Below, in pieces: positions 34,585 through 47,600 of a DNA stretch of 64,000 nucleotides. The number at the start of each line of letters is the position of its first letter. The first letter of the stretch is position 1. Origin of the DNA: Flectonema sp. DT1601 (lineage: Eukaryota > Euglenozoa > Diplonemea > Diplonemida > Diplonemidae); contig OZ025803.1 of NCBI GenBank assembly GCA_964019425.1, positions 857,001 through 921,000 on the forward strand. The letters run 5' to 3'. Below the pieces are notes generated by a model. That model did not search any database. It saw only the letters and a list, made by a program, of their open reading frames with translations, and was not told the origin of the DNA. A program made the position numbers and the translations under genes.

Positions 34585-37500
34585 TGTCGGAACGAATATC
34601 ATTTTGGGAAAACTGGCAGCCTGCAAGCTGTTCACATATAACCGGTCACAATAACTTTGTTGGTAATGGAAGGGGAGAAAAAAAAAAAAAAAAAAACTTT
34701 TTTCGGTATTCACATTTAGAATCACAGAAAGAGACCATAAAATGCAGTCAACAAGCTCACAAGTAGAGGTTTCGAAGAGGACAAAAAATGGGGAAAATAG
34801 GAAGAAGGGAAAATAATATGAGATATTAACAACGGAGGGGTATTAACAGCTTTTTGTGTGGTTGAATTTCTTATTATAATGTTGTTTTTGTTCTTTTTTC
34901 CTCCTGAACTTGCCTGTGTTTTTTCTTTTTTTTTTTTTTTTTTTTGATTTGCTTTCCCTCTTTAAACTCGCTGAGTGCGAAATAATGATTGAGAACAATA
35001 ACACACAAACACTTTTTGTTCTCAACTATCGGTGCTGTCACTGCCGGGGTACGCACTCCTCCCGTGAACGGGGATGCATCTGTCCGCAAGTGTGGTGTAT
35101 TACTCTCGACAACAACTTACTTTTTTAAAACACAAGATTTTTTGGCACAATTCATCCTAGAGGTGGCAAAAAAAAAAAAAAAAAACGGATCATGCCAACA
35201 CATCACTCATTTCACTTTTCGTCAATTGTCCACATCACATAGTTAACAACTCACTTCTTGAAAATCAAAAAAAGTTATGGAACTTTTTTTTTTTTTTTTT
35301 GTTATTATAATTATCTCTGTGAGAACCTTCTTGAAAGGGGAGTGTAACTTGTTTGAAAATATTTATAAAGAAAATAAATATCTTTTTAGTGTACCAGAGT
35401 TCTAAAATACTAAAATACAAACGTTAGTTATAATACAACAACTAAAGGTAATGTTAGTATAGGTAAACACTATGCATATGCTGTAGAGGACCGAAAAAAA
35501 AAAAAAAAAGAACAAACAAACGGGGGGAAATAAATGAGTTTTAAAAAGGGGAGCAATCCCACAGTTGATTGTCAAGGCTCGCAGATTTTTTTTTTTTTTT
35601 TTTTTTTCCCCGAAGATTGCATGAATATGTGGCATGAGCCAGTTCTACAATATGAAGACACGAAAAAAAACTAATCGTGTAGAAATACACCAAATAATAA
35701 ATAACATAACTTGCTCGCGTTTCCTTCTGTTGTCTCACCAAACGAAAGATTTTCTTCCACTCAAATGTGAAAGACGGGAGTAATTTACCTCCCTTCTGCG
35801 AAGGTTTTTTTTTTTTTTTTTTTTTTAGTCACGTAAACGTAAACAAAGTGAATCTCGCAGACATTCCATTGCGACCCTTGTAGGAGATGACAGTTACAAG
35901 TTTCCCTCAAAGAAAAATAACAAACATCCATAATATTCTGAGCGGCATGTAATGCAAAGGGAGGCGTAAGAACTCTCCCACTCTGAAGTACTCCTGGGTC
36001 AATAGAAAGAAAAAAAAAGAACAAAAAGTTGGTGTGGAATACGCAAAATATGAAAGCGAGACACGCCGCTTCTAATGAGATTCGTCGCAAAAAAAAAAAA
36101 AAAAAAAAAAAAAATCGAAAAACGAAAAACGAAAAAAACAAAACAAAATCTCCTCCTTCCCGAAGTGCCACCGGATTCAATATAATTCTATCAAGCTGAA
36201 CCACGGAAAGGATGAATAGAACTTGTTTTCGCAATTTGTCCCCCTCCTTTTCTTTCTTTAATTGGCATTTAGTTTCTTTCCCTTTTCCCTGTCCGATACA
36301 AAATTATTCAGTTCGTTAACGTACCTTTTATATATAAAAAAGAAAGAAAATAAATGGGTAGGTGAATTTAAAAAAAAATATATATATATGTCTGTCGGCA
36401 TAAATCCCCACAATCTCTCTCTTAGAGATGAAACAAATCGAAACAATAGAAAGGTATGCCAAGCCTCAGTCATGCGGATTTATATAAACATTTGTTTTTA
36501 CTGTGATTCCAACACGTGTGATCCTGCTTGTTTTTTTTTCCAGTAAAAAAAAAAAAAAGAAAAAGAAAAGTCCTGTGGCACTTGCAACAAAAAAATACAT
36601 AAACTGTAAAGTCAGTTTAGGAAGCGTCACGCTGAATCAGGTAATAATTGCCTGCAAAATATCCCCAAACATTTTTTTTCACAACAAGCAGCTGACTCAC
36701 TGTAAACCTAGAACTGTTTTGATTGTATCCTTGAAGCAATTATCAGCCACTAAAATACGGAAGAGGAGTGGACGATAAAAGAGGAGAGAGAGGGGGGTTA
36801 ACTGCTTGATTTTGTACGTAAAATACAAAATGTATTGTATCATAAACAACATAACGATAATTTAACATTAGTTTTAGATACAGTGACTAGGTGTGATGCT
36901 TAACTTAGCCTTTTAAAGTAACTATTCAGGTTTCGAGAGTAATCCATATACCTCTTACCTCTATTCTGTCATCATCCAGAGAGAGGGGGGAGGTGTTTAT
37001 ATACTAAAAAAAATAGAAAAAAAATTAAAAAGTCCAAATCTAACATTTTTGAACAATTAGCAATAAGGCAGAAATAATTATTTTATTTTTTCCATTCTTC
37101 AAGTCAAAACATCAAAAGAAAAAAAGAAAACCAGCAACCCTAACGTTCGGGAAAATGCTAAACTGATTTGTCAGGTTCGCAGTACGCTGCAGCTGCTAAG
37201 TTGGTACCAGTGACCGGTTGCTGTTCTTCTCATATCACGTTCTCTAGCAAAAAAAAAAAAAAAAAAAAAAAAACAGGTTGAGCCATAATAATTGAGGGGG
37301 AAAAAAAAAAAAAAAACATCTCAGTAGCACCCAGGGAAATTGTCGTGAGCTCATCACCCATCACGTCCAAGATAAGAGTAAAGGCTTGTGAATCAATAAT
37401 ACGAAGAACTGATTGCTGACAACTAAACAAAATGACTGCTCAAGACTACCCGATCAGCTACAAAAAAAAGAAGGGGAAAAAAAGATTGCAAAAAAAAAAG

Positions 37501-38243
37501 CAATGTCGCTATGACTTTGACAAGCAGCTTGCACATATTTCAGTGTTGAGATCTATCTATGCTTTCTTTACTCTTATATATCACAACTATCTTAACAGAT
37601 AGAGTTCGGACAATAACTTGCGTATTGCGACAATCACTACATTCCCTTAAGTGTTATAACGTATATGTTACCCATCGAGTCTCCAAGGACAACCTGTGTG
37701 TGTTGTGTGTGTTGTTATGTATTGTGTTTCTTTTTTTGTTTTTTTTCAGATTCAAACAATACGGTGAAAGAGCAGTAAGGTGTGTCAGTTCCAACACCTT
37801 AAAAACTATGAAGAAGAATAATAACTATTAAGCATCCTGTAGCTATTCAGAACAGAATACAACGCAAGCGTCCGCCGCCGCAAAGAAATAAGCCGGCTGA
37901 ACGAGTAAGACGTGGGCAGCCAAGCCAGTAACAAACCAACGACAGAGAACGACAGAAGTCGCGGGGAAAAGCACAACTCCGTAACAAGACTGGGACCTTC
38001 CAGTTAAAGATCATCGCAAAGGTCGCTGACACGGCGGCAGTTTTGCTACTCCCACCAATCCCAGCTCCGACGTCGCAACAACGGTCGCTTAACGACCATC
38101 ACAATTGAAGACCCTGGTGACGGGACATTAATTCAAGTTTCAATGCTTATGGATGGAAAGTGTGGCAACAACAGCGACATTCATCAAAAGCGGACAACAC
38201 GACGGAAAAGGAAAAGCCATCGCAAGGAAAATGCCAAACATAC
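34136..38243. repeat. 4.1-kb gene-free region rich in A/T homopolymers
   Basis: The longest stretch without a supported gene. It contains at least a dozen A or T runs of 14-30 nt, for example near 34338, 34553-34582, 34680, 34926, 35166, 35284, 35583, 35805, 36091, 37250 and 37301. All longer frames are low-complexity Lys/Phe products of these runs. The part at 37840-38100 is richer in G+C and could include the terminal exon of the WD40 gene to the right. I see no tRNA, snRNA or 5S gene. Both flanking genes are on the minus strand, so this is not a strand switch. Confidence 0.7.
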
Positions 38244-40709
38244 CTTGTCGTGACTCGAACTTGCTAGACAATAAACTGGTGCGCGTGTGTAAAATGTAAG
38301 TACCTGAATGTTTTTTTTTTTTTTTTTTTTTTTTTTCCACCCCTTCTTCTTCATCTTCTTAATTCAACTAAAAACGACAACAAACCTCTTCACCAGTTGA
38401 CCTATCGAATATAATAACAGTTCGTAAGTTACAAGATGCAATGATGTAGTTTCCAAAGTCACCTGGGCAGGCGCTGCAAAGAGTCCACGTGAATCTCTTC
38501 TTCGTTCGGGTAATTGGAAGGGCCATCTGATTGTTGTGTTTGTTGTTGTTTTTATTGTTATCATTCTCCAACTGTGGCGGCAACTACACACCTGAATGTT
38601 CTCAACGTGCATTGATAGTTTGCATGCACCTGTCTTTACGTCCCAAAGTTTTATTTCATTCTCATCGTTTGACAGAATTTGTTTTCCATCCGGAAGGTAC
38701 CGACATCCTAGAACGATACCACTGTGGCCCTTTAATACTTTGACACTTTGACCATTTGAGGCAGACCAGATTCTAACGGTTCTGTTTTTTTTTGTTTTAT
38801 TATTTTTTGTTTCCCCCCCAGGCTGTTTAATTACGGTACACTGTGTGTGTGTACACTCTGTGGTTGTATAAAATTGACAGCTCTCAGAGAATTAGTTAAG
38901 AATTAGTTAACGAGATCAGCAACTCCATCTCAAAAACAGATTTGAGTGACAACATAAATACGTAAAGTGTTGGTAAGGTACATACTTATCAGCAGATGCG
39001 GAAACAATATTTTTATCATCCGGAGCGAAGTCTAGTGAGATGATGATGGCAGTGTGTTCGGTGAAAGCACTTCTTTCTTTACCTTTTTTAGTATCCCAGA
39101 CTCTGCAAACTTTGTCTTGGCATCCAGAAACGATGAGTCTTCCTGATTTCGACCAGGCACAACAAATGACTACTTTATCGTGTTCAAACTGAAGAAGTAC
39201 CTTAGCAGTGATAGCATCCCATAATATAAGATTCTGATCACGACTTGTGGTGGCCACGTGTTTTTGATCTGAACTGAACGCGACTGATGTCAAAGTGTCA
39301 TCGTGTCCTGAGAAGCTGACCATTTCCTTACCAGAGTTAATATCTGATAAGACTACCAACACATCTTCATGAGAACAGGATAAGATGTGTCTCTCGTCAG
39401 GTGATATGGCAACACACTTCACACGAGCAGCGTGACCAATTAAATACTTTATTGTGTAATTAACAATTGCTAAACCTTGAGCCTTTGGTTCCTTCTTAGG
39501 TACGTCTAATGCTAGTTTCTTCTTACCAGGTTGAAGTCGTTGAGGTTCGTGTTTGCGAACAGTCTCTTCATCAACTCCGATAGCAAAGTCACCAAATGCG
39601 AAGTCGAGAGCAGCAGCACCACCAGAACTGCTAGCACCGTAACCGCTGTAGTCGTAGCTGCCTCCTGTTGTGTCGATTGCAAAGTCTCCAAAGTGAAACA
39701 CTCCTTGATCATCAACAATCTTTGTGGGTTCTATTTCGTCATTAATATTAACACTCAGTCTTCTCTTCCTACCTCCGTATGTCTTCTTCTTGCCTCCAGT
39801 TTTTTCATCTTCAATACCCGCCAAATCCTGCATGAAGACATCGTCTGCAGCGTCATCGATATTAGGATCTGGTTTTGGTACTGTGCAGTCACCCCATGTG
39901 AAGAAATGACCACTTGATTTTCTTCTGTGTGATTTTGTCTTTTTTAGGCCCTCTTTTTCGTTCTCTTTTGATTGAGCTTCTTCCTCTTGGTTCATGTGCT
40001 CACGTAGGACTCGCTTCTCGGCTTCGGTTGCTTCACCAGCAAGGAAGGCTTCACGAGCTTGTTCTAAAGAGACGGGAGTTGCATCGAGTGCATTTACAAT
40101 AGACTCATTACATTGTTGTAACTTACTCAAACATGGATGAGTGTGATTGTTACAAACTGAAAATAGTTCCTGCAGACCTGCCCCGTTACTTCCAAGACTG
40201 AAGTCAGTGTAGGCAGAATTCTCTCCTTTTATTTGATAAAACACACATCTCAAACCTCTTTTACTTAACAACGGTCGTTCTTGTGCTACTGAAAATAGAG
40301 CAGACAACCCGGGTAGTCGTCTGTGTCGTTCATCACCTTGCCATATGTCGTAAAATCTTGAGTATTGCTTTTCCAGCATGTTGAGGATATTCTCATCTGT
40401 TCCTTTAAATATTTCATCAGGACCGGGTAGGCCATCAACGTTTGATGTGGCTTCCGGTAGTTGAGCAACCAACACAGAATGCAATAAAGATACTAAATTA
40501 ACTGCGAGACATTGTTGTTTTGCAATGGCTGTTGCTTTACTTCCCTCTGCCAGGCTGTCTAGTCCAAGAGGCTTTCTTGTGACAGTTTTATGATGAATTG
40601 GTTCGATGACAGGATGTCGAACTCCAACCTTCTTCAACACGTCTGGTGGTGTTCCTCCTGAGCGGCCTTTTCGCATCGCCTGAAACGGAGATCCGACGTA
40701 AACTGCCAT
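38244..40709 (-). CDS. WD40 repeat protein with Asp/Phe-rich middle (3' end open)
   Basis: Four exons are clear: 38986-40709, 38592-38781, 38386-38526 and 38244-38303, each keeping frame (705 codons so far). A GTATGT donor follows the last, so a terminal exon lies to the left; a 5-codon exon at 38099-38113 would give GLQL and stop, but other acceptors up to 38000 are possible. Residues 1-250 are helical with no recognised domain. Residues 270-400 hold repeated short HFGDFAID / AFGDFAIG motifs. From about 430, WD40 repeats form at least one propeller (VLVVLSDINSG, LILWDAITAK, CRVWDTKKGK, VRIWSASNG, IKLWDVKTG). It is probably a scaffold, partner unknown. An ACAATCAG acceptor precedes the ATG. 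Confidence 0.8.
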
Positions 40710-41102
40710 CCCTCACCTCCCCGCTCCTGATTGTTAAAAAAATAACATAACTAAATCAATCATATTCACACTAAAAAACAGTTTTTCTACACATCCAAGG
40801 GTCACTATTTTTGTTGTATTTTTTACTGTAGAAAGTAATAGTCAGTAAGGAAGAGAGAACTTTATTATTTTTAAATTTATAAATCAACCAGAGAGCACAC
40901 CAGGTGGTTCTACTGCTCAAGGTGGTGAAAGAAAAAATAAAAATAGTAAAAAGATAATAAACAATCATCCAGAGGAAACCAGACGAAAAAAAAAAAAAAA
41001 AATTATTACAAAAATAATAAAAATATGACTTCACTTGTTAGGGGAAGCATCGGAAGAGTACAAGATCTTTCTTGAATTTATAATATATGAGATAATTGGA
41101 CT
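40710..41102. other. Intergenic spacer
   Basis: About 390 nt, AT-rich, with an A run near 40985. No gene is supported. Confidence 0.5.
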
Positions 41103-42492
41103 TCAGCGATAAGGCATCGTAGCCAATCTTCGTTTCGTCTTGTCGCTTCCCAACTTCGGAGCTGCTGAATTACGTAAATGAAATAGGTCTGTATTCAACC
41201 GATCTAACGGAGTAAACAACTTTCCATACTCAACTTCTCTGAGGTGAGAGTTAGTTGAAAGCTTCTTCGGTGTTCCTCTCGATGTGGATGGTGACGGAGG
41301 AAACTGCGATGGAATTTTCATCTGCGGCTTTCGTTTCTTAGATCCGTTAGGTGATCGGAGCTGTTGGTGTTGAATTGAAATTCGATTATCAAAAAATAAA
41401 ATATTTACAAGAAATTGAACATACGAAATTAGCCCACCCTGCTGCTGTTTCACTGACAGTGTCCTGACGTGCCATCTTTGGTTTCCCTGAGTAATAACCT
41501 TTAAATACTTGAGAGGTGCTGGTGTTGTGTCTGGGTCGCGCTCCTCGACTGTATTGAGAAGGCGGTACGTGTGACTCCACAACTCCAACAGGAGTTCCAT
41601 TTCTAGGTAACAATGGAGATGTCCTACCAGGAGGAATAACATATTCAAAAGGAACAATCCTCGACATCATCGGCTCTCGGTGTGGTATCGGCGCTACCAA
41701 CGACGCATGCGGAGGGGATGCCAGGTCACCTTCCATTCGGGGCATCACAGGAGACAGCTCACCACCGATTGGTATTTCTTTAATATAATCCAACGGATTT
41801 ACTGCTAATGAAGTAACACTTGTTGGTACTCCGAGTGGAACACTAATTGGAACAACACCATCTTCTACTCTAACAGGACTCAACTGAACTTCAACAGGAG
41901 GCTGTCTCGGTAGAGCTGGCGACATCAACAACTCTGGTGATTCAACTTCTCTTCGATTTGGAGAAACAGATGCATGCTGAGGACTACCTCCTCTGTTGTG
42001 TTCAGAAACTAGTCTGTGAATCTCTTGTATTCTCGCTGTTGATCTCGCAAGAGCATCACTCACTTCTCTGGCACGAGTTTGACGAGTCATCTGCCAGCTT
42101 GGCATACATTCGATTGGATTAGTTTCTTGCTGTTGGTGATGTCGTTGGATTATTTCCTTAATTACCCTCTAATAAGAACTAGTAGTAATACATACCCATT
42201 TTTGACGCCCACGAGCTGCTTCTTCCAACCGAGCGATGGCTCCAACTTGTGAGTCGACATCGCCGCTGGTTGATGCGACTTTTAGGAAAGCAGGATTGTA
42301 GCACTCAATATGTGATTGATAAATACCTTTCCCAGCAGTGTTGTCGCTATCGTCGAATCCATATTCAGGTGGTGGAGGAGGTACCCATTCGTGGAGTGGC
42401 TGACCCTCTCTTGCGAGTTCCATCTGAAGTGCAATGATATCAACATCAGCAGCCTCGACATCCCTTCTTAGATCACTCAATCGGGTACTCAT
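41103..42492 (-). CDS. Unknown Pro-rich protein, three exons
   Basis: Exons 42196-42492, 41425-42129 and 41103-41360 total 1260 nt (419 aa). Residues 1-32 form a short helix (LRRDVEAADVDIIALQMEL), followed by a VPPPPPEYGFDDSD segment and a second helix ending RGRQKW. After the first intron comes NPIECMPSWQMTRQTRAREV and a helix. The remainder is Pro/Ser-rich with several short motifs and a basic C-terminal part (KKRKPQMKIPSQFPPSPS). I do not recognise any domain. Frame closure over two introns and the typical GTATGT..CCAACAG borders make the gene itself credible. Low-complexity linkers with short helices suggest an adaptor or cytoskeletal protein. Confidence 0.68.
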
Positions 42493-43998
42493 TTTAAGTG
42501 AAGGGGGGGCATTTATACTTTTGTTGTAAGTGGGTGTTATTATATCACATTATCAAAGTAAATCGGCTACGGCCATTCGATAGGATTGTTCTTTACTTTT
42601 ATATTTTTGTAGATTCTAGACTGACGTCAGACTGATATTCTCATTCTAGATTTTAAAAAAATAATAACTTAAAATAGAAATAGTGTTCCCCAACACACCA
42701 ATATAAAATAAATCCCTACAACAATCACAACAACACGACGACGTAGTGGCAGGGCAACATTTGAAATGAACTTTTTTTTTTCTTTCTTTTTTTTTTTTTT
42801 CGTTGGTTTAACAAGTGAATGGCAAACTTCTTCAACACTACTCTGCCACTGTGTTTGACCACTCGAACTAGACGCTAGTGGAAAGAAAATGATTTTTTGA
42901 CGAAAGAAATGCTTCAAAAAAGGAATATCAGTACCACATTAGATACTACATCGCAGATTCCCGCAGAAATACCAAAAGGGTTTTCTTCTTTTTTTTTTTT
43001 GTTAAATACTACCGGTGTTTTACTTCTATCACCACCGCTTTTCAATTGTTACTAAAAATATGTTTGTCGAAATCAAAGGAAAGCGATAATTCAAAAAGGA
43101 AAAAAAAAAAAAAAAAAAAAAAAGAGGGGAAAGAATGCTTCATAAAGCAAAGTATCACACACCACTTTCTAATCGTCAAAAAGTTATGAAGACGAACAAG
43201 GTAAGAAGTGGGTAGCAAGCATCTCTCGTCAACTATAACTGAAGACCAAGAGGTTGTTATCAGTCGTCTTTTATGTCACAATAAAATTACTCGAAATAGG
43301 TAGTAAATTTGTGCTGTAAGCAACTAATAAGTCAATAGGTCCTTGAGGCGGTCAATAATCACAAGATTTTTTTTTCTTACTGTTCAACAGAACGTAAGCA
43401 AAAAAGACTTTGTCAAGAGCGGATTCACACCTTGGAATGACTTATCGTTTTCCTTAATAGTGGCTGACTGATAACTTTATAGGTCGTGGGCTGCCACTTC
43501 CCATTTTTTTTTTTAAAAAAAAAAAAAAAAGATTTAATAAGAAAAGAGGACCAAGTCACCCACTAATAACCAAAAAAAGCGAATTCTTTTTCTTTTTTTT
43601 TTTTTTTCCCTAACAAAATCAAATCCAGAAAATACAAAACCAAAACATAACCACAAGTTTTCTAGGGGGGTTAATTGCTTGAGCATATTTACAATAACAT
43701 AAATATAAGTACCGGTAACAAAAAAGTTAACTAATATAAAAACGATTAGTAATTAATGAAACACGTTGACTAAAGGTAATGTTTGTATAGGTAGGCCACA
43801 TTATTATCTGCATACATCTCTTTCCTGTTGTTATTCAGTGAAGTACAGAACTGAGTTATTGTTAAGTAACCTTGGGAAATCAAAAACCAGGGCACAGCGT
43901 AACATGGCAGAGAATGTATGTATGGGTCACCTATTACTGTGTGGGGAGGAATTTTTTTTTTTTTTTTTTTTTTTTCTTCTTTGGGAAAAAAAAATGCA

Positions 43999-44031
<33 letters not shown>

Positions 44032-44694
44032 AGTATCACGTTGGTGATTAAAAAAAGACTAAACGGCCGGGACAATCACCGCGTAGCATGTGTACATCAC
44101 AAAGAAAACATCGCATTCGTATCTCAATATAAGACGGAGAGTCTCACTATCAGTTTTTTTTACTACGCGACCAACTGCCAAACTACTTGTTTATCATCTC
44201 ATGGAATACGTTAAATTAGACAAAGAAAAAAAAAAAAGAAGAAAAAAAATGTTATCTGCGCCAACACGTTAAAACTGATGCAAGTGACCACACAATGTTT
44301 TCACAGGATCAGAATAATAAACAACAAGGAAAGCAATGGTTCGAAACCCGATCGAAAGGCCCAATTGCGAAGACTCCCCCTAAACCTTTAAAAAAAAAAA
44401 TATAAAAAAAAACGTTCTGCCGCTGTTTGTTTGTTTCTACAATAATTTATATAAAAACGAGTTTTTCCTCCCTTATTCAAGGGATATAATTGTAAGTACA
44501 AAAAAAAAAAAAAAAACGCGCTAAATAAGTCTATTTGTGACTAAATACGAAGTCACCGAAACGATTGCCCGTCAGATAGTTAAAACCGACGTCTGGAAAA
44601 AAAGTTGTTTTTTTTTTGTTGTTGTTTTATTTTCAATGTAACGCTACGGATTCAGCGCTCGCTTCACTTATTCGATTCAAGAAGATAGCACTAT
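42493..44694. repeat. 2.2-kb gene-free region with long homopolymers
   Basis: A second large gap, with T runs near 42775-42800, A runs near 43100, adjacent T and A runs near 43506-43530, T about 25 near 43951 and A about 36 near 43996. Frames are artefacts of these runs. No RNA gene was recognised. Confidence 0.7.
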
Positions 44695-47600
44695 TTACAC
44701 CCACCTGGTTCTGTTCTTATACCCTATTCTTTTAATAAAGTTATAGTATGGATATATTTGATCTGAAATAATATATAAACCCAATCACTATCAGTACCGA
44801 GAAGGGGCATTTCTCACGACAGGCTTGCCAGCAGTGAGTCACGTTTTTAAACAACGAAGCAAAATTAAACCTTACCAGATGAAAAGACGTATCCCTTTGA
44901 GGACGAAGGAGATTGTCTTACACTTCTCGAGGATGCTTCACTGGATGGAGGTGGTGGAGGTTTTCTCTTTCCTGATGTCAGCTGTGGAGGTGGAGGTGGC
45001 TTTTGCTGCTCACCAGACATCCCTGGCTGTGAAAAGGTGTGTCGAGGAGTGACCTCTGGTATTGTTATCATTTTTTTACCACCCGCAAAGAATGTATTTG
45101 CAGGAACAACAGGAAAGTTATGCTTATAAGTAGGCGATTGGCCTCCTGAAGTACCCCCTGCAGTAGGACTGTTCTGAAAAGAGGAATGACTTCGCTGGTC
45201 ATCTTCGGGTATCTTCTTCCTCTGAGGCAGTGCGTGAGGTTGACTTTCCCTTGCTGCTTCTAATGCTGCGATTTTCTTCTTTAATGACGCAGTTTGTGAT
45301 TCCATTTCCTTTACTTTTGCTAGCCTAGCAGTTTCGGATGGACTGATCCTTTTCTTTTCAGAAAATGGTAAGAAAGAATCACTCGAATCGCTACTATTCC
45401 ACTGGAGTGGATTTATTACTTTTGTCAACGGACTTAGCGACGAAGATCTGGACGCCGGTGAAAATTTCAACGTCTGTCTCTGTGCCACCAGTGATGAAAT
45501 GGTATCAAAATCACTTACAGATCGAGGAGGAGGTATCGGAGGTGATTTCTTAACCTTCTTCTTTTTTCCCGATGAGGGATCTGAACTGACAACCGACTTT
45601 ACATCTTCGTCAGGTTTGACCGGTTTTTCAATAAATCTTGATGCCCTCTTGACACCAGAAGGCGCCTCAACTCCAAACGCCAAACTAAGTGAGACCCTTC
45701 CCCAGTAAGGAGATCTTAAGCTACTCCAGAGTACGATACTTTTGACTTTCTGACGAAGTCTTCCCCATCGACGTCTACTTCTGGTAGAAGCGTTATCAGG
45801 GGCTTCGATTTGAAATAAATATGCGCGATTGCTGAAACTTGCAAACTTGTATGTGCTAGGGATCATTGCGGGAAATTTAATTTTGTCTTGACCTTCATAT
45901 TCAAAACAAACACCTCTAAGTAAGATTGAATATTGTGTTTCAGGTTTTAGTTTGTGAGTTCTAATTGAATCCCATTCTGAGTCCACTTCTTGAATTTGAG
46001 CACCAGATCCGGACACGGCGTATTTTCGTATTTCTGAAGTTGACCATTTTTCAAATTGTGGTTCCAAAGCCATTAGGATGCGAGCAGCCTGAACACCACA
46101 TTCTTGCCAGAGAGACTCAGCGATTGAAGGATTGCTTTTCATCGCAGCAGTTATCTTATTAGCTTTGAGAAATATAACATGGCAAGCACTACTTGTCACG
46201 ATGTCATCAAAACGACTACTTTCAGTGAGAAGTGATTGAAGACCAAGTGTGTAACTCGCTCCATATCTAAAGATCTTTCTTCCGAGACGGATTTCAACTA
46301 TTCCGCTAACAAGAAAGTAAAGTCCTCCGAGGCCTTCAGGACTGTTGACGGATACCTTTTCAGGAATTATCATACCCGATCCCAGAAATAATGTTCTCAA
46401 TATATTCTGACCGGACTCATCAATTCTTTGAAACCACGGAGCCATCTCAAGAGCTGATTCGTCATCTGGTAGATTAAGTTTTGATGGAAATTTTTGTTGT
46501 AAATTCTTCATTCTCAACTCAATCATACTTACTAACTCTGCTCTGTCTTGATCATCAAGTCTTCCCTCCGCATGCATATCGGCGACTATCAATTTCATTC
46601 CATTGAGTACAGACCTACTAGTGTGTTTAGTTTTGATACTCGTACTAATAGTAGCTGCTGAGTCAGTGTATATATTAATTAGATGACCTGTTTGAGTGAT
46701 CGCACGCTTACAGTGTGTCTCAATACGAGATGCTACGTGTGTTTCACAAACAGGTCTAATACGAGCCTTTGCATAAGTGTGACAGGCTACAAAACCTAAA
46801 CAGATATCCAGAGCTTGAACAAGACGTTGTTGAGAACCAGTTCCAGTAAGGGATGAGAATCTGCTTGGTTCAAAGAATTGTTTTAAATCAGCAGGGTCTA
46901 ATAATCCTGATTCATCTCTCTCTTGAGAAACGATCACTAAGTGATGCAAATCTCTAACAGCATCTGGTCCCAACTGACCCTGAGCATACTGGCTGTGAAT
47001 ACATCCCTGTATAGCGTTATAATACGCACAACGACCTTCTTCCCAACTCTTCTCTTCGTACTTTTCGTCACATTTATCAAAACATCTTTCACCCTTTAAC
47101 ATGTATGGGTTTTGATGTTTGTCAGAGAGTTCTGTTTCAATGTCGGTGTAGCTGTTTTGAGGTTTGTTACATTATGAAAATAAAAAATTATTAAATTAGT
47201 TATCCCAACAAACAATAATAAACACATAGGCATACCGATACACAAGTTCCCAGTTACAGTCGTAGTAAGCGGAGGCTGTCATCTCATTCCAACCAAGAGA
47301 CCGGATGTCTTCTTTTCGGTAGGCTTGGAGTTCTTCGAATCGGTCTCGCATTAGTTTCTTTCTGCGATCTTCAATTTTAGATAATCCAAAGTATACTACT
47401 ATGTATTGTGTTGTCACACCGTTTACACACAATGTTAAAATAACGATACCAGCCACATGAAAAATAAACTTCTCCCTCACAAGAGGAACAACAACTCTAT
47501 CATCCGCTTCAATAATTAAAGCTAACGCCAGACCTACAGCTCCTCGTAGACCTCCCCAAGCAACTAGAATTGTATTACCAACATCTAACTTGTACTCAAA

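Noticed and set aside
34509-36780. Several 60-150-aa frames with long Lys or Phe runs on both strands
   Set aside because: All are built around A/T homopolymers, show no domain or splice pattern, and overlap one another.
37840-38110. GC-richer stretch as an independent small gene
   Set aside because: No frame has a clear start context; it may hold the terminal exon of the WD40 gene to the right, whose acceptor I could not settle.
44320-44380. GGTTCGAAACCC resembling a tRNA B box
   Set aside because: The flanking bases do not form a T stem, and no D arm or anticodon stem lies upstream at the right distance.
47100-47240. Exchanger core and CNBD part as two separate genes
   Set aside because: A GTATGC donor at 47235 and an AAAACAG acceptor at 47152 join them in frame, and the order matches SOS1-type exchangers. 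The second part has no acceptor-plus-ATG start of its own.
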